From Priestia megaterium NBRC 15308 = ATCC 14581 (GTDB lineage Bacteria > Bacillota > Bacilli > Bacillales > Bacillaceae_H): 64,000 bases of DNA. The translations under genes were made by a program, and so were the position numbers. Positions 60,617 through 64,000 of this stretch are shown piece after piece. Position 1 is the stretch's first letter, and each line of letters begins with the position of its first letter. The notes beneath the pieces were generated by a model that saw only the letters and a program-made list of their open reading frames with translations, was not told where the DNA came from and did not search any database. The stretch covers positions 237,265 through 301,264 of the forward strand of contig NZ_CP009921.1 of the NCBI RefSeq assembly GCF_000832985.1, written 5' to 3'.

Positions 60617-60982
60617 CTATTTAATAGACGCACTTTTATTGGCAGGAGTATCCATCACATTCTCCATATAGTTTTTACCCCATTTATACATGGAATCCAG
60701 TATTGGCATTAAGCTTTTTCCTTGTTCGGTCAATGAATATTCTACTTTTGGCGGAACAACAAGATAGACTTTTCGTTCAACAATGAGGTCGTCTTCTAGC
60801 TCGCGTAATTGGTTAACAAGCATTCGTTGAGTAATGCCCGGCATAAGAGCCTTCAGCTCACCAAATCGCTTCTTGCCCTCTTTTCCTAAATGCCACAAAA
60901 TCAGTATTTTCCATTTACTTCCAATAACATAAAGCGTTAATTCTTTTTCACAATTAAACATTTTGTCCTGCATACGTGACAT
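60617..60982 (-). CDS. hxlR: HxlR, activator of the ribulose monophosphate genes
   Basis: 121 residues from the ATG at 60982, 6 nt after GGAGGTG; a GTG at 60997 lies on that site. [29 protein letters not shown] and [12 protein letters not shown] match B. subtilis HxlR closely along its length. HxlR activates hxlAB in response to formaldehyde. Divergent from hxlAB as in B. subtilis. It shares F-N-C-E-K-E-L-T-L with the paralogue at 58967. Confidence 0.92.
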   Translation of the reverse strand: MSRMQDKMFNCEKELTLYVIGSKWKILILWHLGKEGKKRFGELKALMPGITQRMLVNQLRELEDDLIVERKVYLVVPPKVEYSLTEQGKSLMPILDSMYKWGKNYMENVMDTPANKSASIK

Positions 60983-61041
60983 TTGTTTCACCTCCACTTC
61001 TATATAGAATAATCCATAGTATACTTTTTAACACTATGTAA

Positions 61042-61062
61042 AAATAAAGTGCGTACTTCCAC
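61042..61062. promoter_or_regulatory. Likely HxlR operator before hxlAB
   Basis: AATAAAGTGCGTACTTCCAC, close to the motif at 59402. Confidence 0.55.
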
Positions 61063-61204
61063 ACTTTCAATATACGGATTATACTAACATGGTACCATCG
61101 TTAACAAGAGCATTGGTTACAGTTGCCAGGAGAAATGAAAGTGAGCAATGGGAATTATTATTACTGTGCAACAAACTTAAAAAATTATGAGGAGTGAAAT
61201 ATAG

Positions 61205-61852
61205 ATGGAATTACAATTAGCATTAGATTTAGTCAACATTCCAGAAGCAATCGAATTGGTAAAAGAAGTAGAGGAGCATATTGATATCGTAGAAATCGGA
61301 ACACCGGTTGTGATCAACGAAGGTCTCCATGCTGTAAAGGCAGTAAAAGAAGCGTTCCCTAACTTAAAAGTATTAGCAGACCTAAAAATTATGGATGCTG
61401 CTGGATATGAAGTGATGAAAGCTTCCGAAGCAGGTGCTGATATCATCACTATTCTTGGAACGGCTGAAGATATGTCGATTAAAGGTGCTGTAGAAGAAGC
61501 GAAAAAACAAGGTAAAAAAGTCCTTGTCGATATGATTGCGGTAAAAGACCTTACTGGACGTGCTAAAGAAGTGGATTCTATGGGCGTGGATTATATTTGT
61601 GTTCACACGGGCTACGATCTTCAAGCAGTCGGAAAAAATTCTTTTGAAGATCTACAAACCATCAAAAGTGTGGTTAAAAACGCTAAAACTGCCATCGCAG
61701 GCGGCATTAAGTTAGAAACACTTCCAGAAGTCATTAAAGTAAATCCAGACCTTGTCATTGTAGGTGGAGGGATTACTGGACAAGCTGATAAAAAAGCTGC
61801 TGCTGCAAAAATGCAACAAATGATCAAAGAACAAACGGTTACAGCAGGTTAA
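61205..61852 (+). CDS. hxlA: 3-hexulose-6-phosphate synthase
   Basis: 215 residues, the normal length. OMP-decarboxylase-like barrel: L-Q-L-A-L-D-L-V-N near the start, E-I-G-T-P-V near 33, L-A-D-L-K-I-M-D near 60 (D-x-K-x-x-D motif), A-G-G-I near 165 and V-G-G-G-I-T near 188 for phosphate. It condenses formaldehyde with ribulose 5-phosphate to hexulose 6-phosphate. First gene of hxlAB, 7 nt before hxlB, divergent from hxlR. Confidence 0.95.
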   Translation: MELQLALDLVNIPEAIELVKEVEEHIDIVEIGTPVVINEGLHAVKAVKEAFPNLKVLADLKIMDAAGYEVMKASEAGADIITILGTAEDMSIKGAVEEAKKQGKKVLVDMIAVKDLTGRAKEVDSMGVDYICVHTGYDLQAVGKNSFEDLQTIKSVVKNAKTAIAGGIKLETLPEVIKVNPDLVIVGGGITGQADKKAAAAKMQQMIKEQTVTAG

Positions 61853-61859
61853 TCCTAAG

Positions 61860-62417
61860 ATGCAGACGACTCAATATTTAGCAGAAATCTTAAAAGAGCT
61901 TAATCATTCAGCTGACTTAATCGCAGATGAAGAAGCTGAAAAACTCGTCAATGGGATACTTGAATCGAAAAAGGTTTTTGTCGCCGGTGCAGGCAGATCA
62001 GGCTTCATGGCCAAATCCTTCGCCATGCGGATGATGCATATGGGAATTGATTCTTATGTAATCGGTGAAACGGTAACTCCCAACTTTGAAAAAGAGGATA
62101 TCTTAATCATCGGATCCGGATCCGGTGAAACAAAAAGCTTAGTCTCCATGGCTGAAAAAGCAAAAAGCATTGGTGGTAAAATTGCAACTGTCACGATATT
62201 CCCTGATTCCACTATTGGACAGTTAGCAGATGTCACCATTAAATTGCCTGGATCACCGAAAGACCAATCAAAGGGTGATTATAAAACCATCCAACCAATG
62301 GGCTCACTATTTGAGCAGACCCTTTTACTTTTTTATGATGCCGTCATCTTGAGATTCATGGAGAAAAAGGGATTAGATACCAATAAGATGTATGGCAAAC
62401 ATGCCAATCTTGAATAA
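61860..62417 (+). CDS. hxlB: 6-phospho-3-hexuloisomerase
   Basis: 185 residues, a SIS-domain isomerase: A-G-A-G-R-S-G-F-M-A-K near residue 42, G-S-G-S-G-E-T near 80, P-M-G-S-L-F-E-Q near 143. Converts hexulose 6-phosphate to fructose 6-phosphate, completing the formaldehyde-fixing branch. Directly downstream of hxlA with a 7-nt gap. Ends at a strong terminator. Confidence 0.95.
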   Translation: MQTTQYLAEILKELNHSADLIADEEAEKLVNGILESKKVFVAGAGRSGFMAKSFAMRMMHMGIDSYVIGETVTPNFEKEDILIIGSGSGETKSLVSMAEKAKSIGGKIATVTIFPDSTIGQLADVTIKLPGSPKDQSKGDYKTIQPMGSLFEQTLLLFYDAVILRFMEKKGLDTNKMYGKHANLE

Positions 62418-62436
62418 AACATAGTCCTAAGAATGT

Positions 62437-62490
62437 AATAACCAAAAGACCCCAAAGTTTCTTTAGAATGTCTGCGGTCTTTTGGTTATT
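62437..62490. terminator. Terminator of hxlAB
   Basis: A 16-bp stem, AATAACCAAAAGACC with GGTCTTTTGGTTATT. Confidence 0.8.
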
Positions 62491-62554
62491 CTTTAAAACA
62501 TCATTTTGTTATTATTAATAATTATTCTAAAATTTTCAAATAAGGAATGATATC

Positions 62555-63271
62555 ATGATTTCACTAAAAGGAAAAACTGCTTTAATTACTGGGGCAGGCA
62601 GAGGAATCGGTCGTGCTACTGCGATTGCTTTAGCAAAAGAAGGAGTTAATCTAGGATTGATTGGATTAACGATGTCAAATCTTGAAAAGGTAACCGCAGA
62701 ACTAGAGCAATATGATGTGAACGTTTCAGCAGCAACAGCAGATGTAGCCGATCTTGAAGCAGTCCATCATGCTGTTGAACACATCAAATCAGACCTAGGT
62801 TTTATTGATATTTTAATCAACAATGCAGGTATAGCTAAATTTGGCGGTTTTCTTGATTTAACTCCTGAAGAATGGGAAAACATCATCCGAGTAAACTTGA
62901 TGGGTGTATATAATGTAACAAGAGCCGTTTTACCTGATATGATTGAAAGAAAATCAGGAGATATTGTGAATATCTCCTCAACTGCGGGTCAAAAAGGAGC
63001 ACCTGTTACAAGTGCTTACAGCGCTTCTAAATTTGCTGTTTTAGGACTAACAGAATCACTCATGCTAGAGGTAAGAAAGCATAATATCCGTGTAACGGCT
63101 TTAACACCAAGTACAGTTGCAACTGATTTGGCAATTGAAACCAATCTTATCAGTGGAAATCCTGAAAATGTTATGCAATCAGAAGATTTAGCAGAGCTGC
63201 TTGTAGCCGGATTAAAGCTTCATCCAAGAGTCCTAGTAAAGACTTCAGGATTATGGTCAACTAATCCTTAA
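62555..63271 (+). CDS. Short-chain dehydrogenase/reductase (FabG-like)
   Basis: 238 residues with the classical SDR marks: T-G-A-G-R-G-I-G near residue 12, N-N-A-G near 88, catalytic Ser in S-S-T-A near 140 and Y-x-x-x-K in Y-S-A-S-K near 154. NAD(P)H-dependent reduction of a 3-oxoacyl or related carbonyl. Often annotated 3-ketoacyl-ACP reductase, but an isolated copy beside stress genes need not serve fatty acid synthesis. ATG at 62555 behind AAGGAAT. Monocistronic. Confidence 0.9.
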   Translation: MISLKGKTALITGAGRGIGRATAIALAKEGVNLGLIGLTMSNLEKVTAELEQYDVNVSAATADVADLEAVHHAVEHIKSDLGFIDILINNAGIAKFGGFLDLTPEEWENIIRVNLMGVYNVTRAVLPDMIERKSGDIVNISSTAGQKGAPVTSAYSASKFAVLGLTESLMLEVRKHNIRVTALTPSTVATDLAIETNLISGNPENVMQSEDLAELLVAGLKLHPRVLVKTSGLWSTNP

Positions 63272-63381
63272 TTTGAGAAGCGATCGACTCGTCTTGTCTA
63301 TATTGGATAAGAAGCAGGAACCTAGTTGTAAAGTGTACCCTTTGTAAAGGATATTTTTTAAAAATTATTAGGTAGCCTGAA

Positions 63382-63418
63382 GAAGATGACCTCTGTATTA
63401 TACAGGGGTCATCTTTTT
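63382..63418 (+). terminator. Terminator of the SDR gene, built from IS3 DNA
   Basis: AAGATGACC(T)CTGTA with TACAG(G)GGTCATCTT and T6. Its right arm lies in the IS3 remnant described next. Confidence 0.8.
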
Positions 63419-63502
63419 TAGGTTCCATTGATATCTGTTATGGTTATAGTAAGTAATGTAATTGTCTATTTTACGTTTTAGTTCATCTAAAAACTCAATT
63501 AA
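63398..63502 (-). pseudogene. C-terminal remnant of an IS3 transposase
   Basis: Minus-strand translation gives K-I-D-N-Y-I-T-Y-Y-N-H-N-R-Y-Q-W-N-L-K-K then M-T-P-V and TAA at 63400-63398. Y-(I/)-x-Y-Y-N-x-x-R-x-Q-x-x-L-x-x-x-(T/S)-P is the conserved end of IS3 orfB. The frame stays open to about 63560. The rest of 63503-63865 shows nothing else. Confidence 0.65.
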
Positions 63503-63865
63503 GGAAAAGAGAATAGAATTATATCCATTTTCTAAAACGTATAGATTGAGATGATGGTAATTACTAATAAATTACAAATTATCCATCCACTATAAGAATA
63601 TACCTTATACTAAACAAGACGGAACATTTTAAAGGGAACTCTTTTAGACGTATATTTAATTACTATAAATTTTCACAAATCTACCTTTTAAAACCTACAA
63701 ACACTGGGTGGCTTTTTATTTTATTAACGATAATAATTACTTTAACATCTTGTGATAGATTTAAATATCTCGTCCGTAAACGTATAGAATAAAGGGAGAT
63801 TATACAGAAAAGACCACAAATTAAGGGACTGACCCCTGATTTCGAGACAGGGATCAAAACACCTT

Positions 63866-64000
63866 TTAAACAGCCAGTTGTCGGTATTGTACCGGTGACT
63901 GGTTGTTTAGTTTCGTTTGAATACGGATATGGTTATAATAAGTAATGTAGCTTTCGACAGTTTGTTCTACGATGGCAGTCGTAGTACATGTTAACTCGTC
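63866..64000 (-). CDS. IS3 family transposase orfB, C-terminal end, cut by the window edge
   Basis: 44 codons read S-Y-I-T-Y-Y-N-H-I-R-I-Q-T-K-L-N-N-Q-S-P then V-Q-Y-R-Q-L-A-V and TAA 63868-63866. This is the intact end of an IS3 transposase. The element's terminal repeat probably begins near 63822 with GGGACTGACCCCTGATTTCG. The rest lies beyond the right edge. Confidence 0.8.
   Translation of the reverse strand, partial: DELTCTTTAIVEQTVESYITYYNHIRIQTKLNNQSPVQYRQLAV

Noticed and set aside
1..64000. CRISPR arrays, tRNA or rRNA genes, T-box leaders
   Set aside because: No regularly spaced repeats, cloverleaf or rRNA-like stretch, or T-box GGGTGG core was seen on either strand by reading.

Overview
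The window is AT-rich, low-GC Gram-positive DNA from an endospore former of the Bacillaceae. The evidence is an alpha/beta small acid-soluble spore protein with a sigma-G type promoter, remnants of spore germination GerB permeases, a Spo0E-like phosphatase, SinI-like, AbrB-like and Hpr-like transition-state regulators, CsaA, HU, and strong AGGAGG ribosome binding sites with frequent TTG/GTG starts. It is most likely a large plasmid, or a plasmid-derived region, of the Priestia (Bacillus) megaterium group. It carries an actin-type partition cassette (parC-parM-parR), an FtsK-type ATPase with a replication-relaxation protein, a tyrosine recombinase, a HTH protein with an AT-rich repeat-bearing upstream region, many insertion-sequence pieces and many gene fragments, and no rRNA, tRNA or core housekeeping cluster. 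The species and the plasmid status are inference.

Layout. 0-2.6 kb: a gene running off the left edge and the parMR operon with its centromere. 2.6-5.8 kb: a HAD phosphatase and four unrecognised genes, two of them (4.76-5.8 kb) possibly with Sm-like folds, plus a VanZ fragment. 5.9-10.7 kb: an island of four secreted proteins (one DUF3888) and six small membrane or membrane-anchored proteins. 11.4-14.8 kb: a 1127-residue secreted repeat protein. 14.8-20 kb: VC0807-like membrane protein, an orphan pair of 46-bp dyad elements, CsaA, an MBL-fold hydrolase, scrambled gerB fragments and an Rpn nuclease. 20-25.3 kb: XRE-cupin regulator with a divergent LysE exporter, decayed genes, YolD-like pieces, an MDR reductase and the SASP gene. 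26-30 kb: BCCT transporter, HU and small genes. 30.2-31.9 kb: a frameshifted ISL3 element that has beheaded an hpr/scoC-like gene. 32.6-40.4 kb: MarR regulator, old-yellow-enzyme NamA, SinI-like peptide, chemoreceptor, catalase, and a MetE-like methyltransferase behind an S-box riboswitch. 40.8-43 kb: membrane protein/FtsK/relaxation operon. 43-50 kb: Spo0E-like, a second DUF3888 protein, VOC protein, and an MFS/LacI/DapA-family catabolic group with a perfect LacI-type operator. 50-55 kb: TRIC channel, GreA-like protein, AraC regulator and aldo-keto reductase. 55-58.8 kb: tyrosine recombinase, rep-like HTH gene and a deleted IS3. 59-63.3 kb: two HxlR modules (DJ-1/PfpI protein; hxlAB formaldehyde assimilation) and a short-chain dehydrogenase. 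The right edge holds two IS3 transposase ends.

Together this is a mosaic accessory replicon. Its maintenance genes are spread around the window, and between them lie stress and metabolic cassettes with adjacent regulators: XRE/LysE, MarR/NamA, AraC/AKR, HxlR/DJ-1, HxlR/HxlAB, LacI/DapA/MFS. Pseudogenes and fragments are unusually dense. The most unusual items are the conserved 46-bp dyad found upstream of the rep-like gene and twice without a gene, the secreted/membrane protein island, and the set of sporulation-transition regulators on one mobile replicon.
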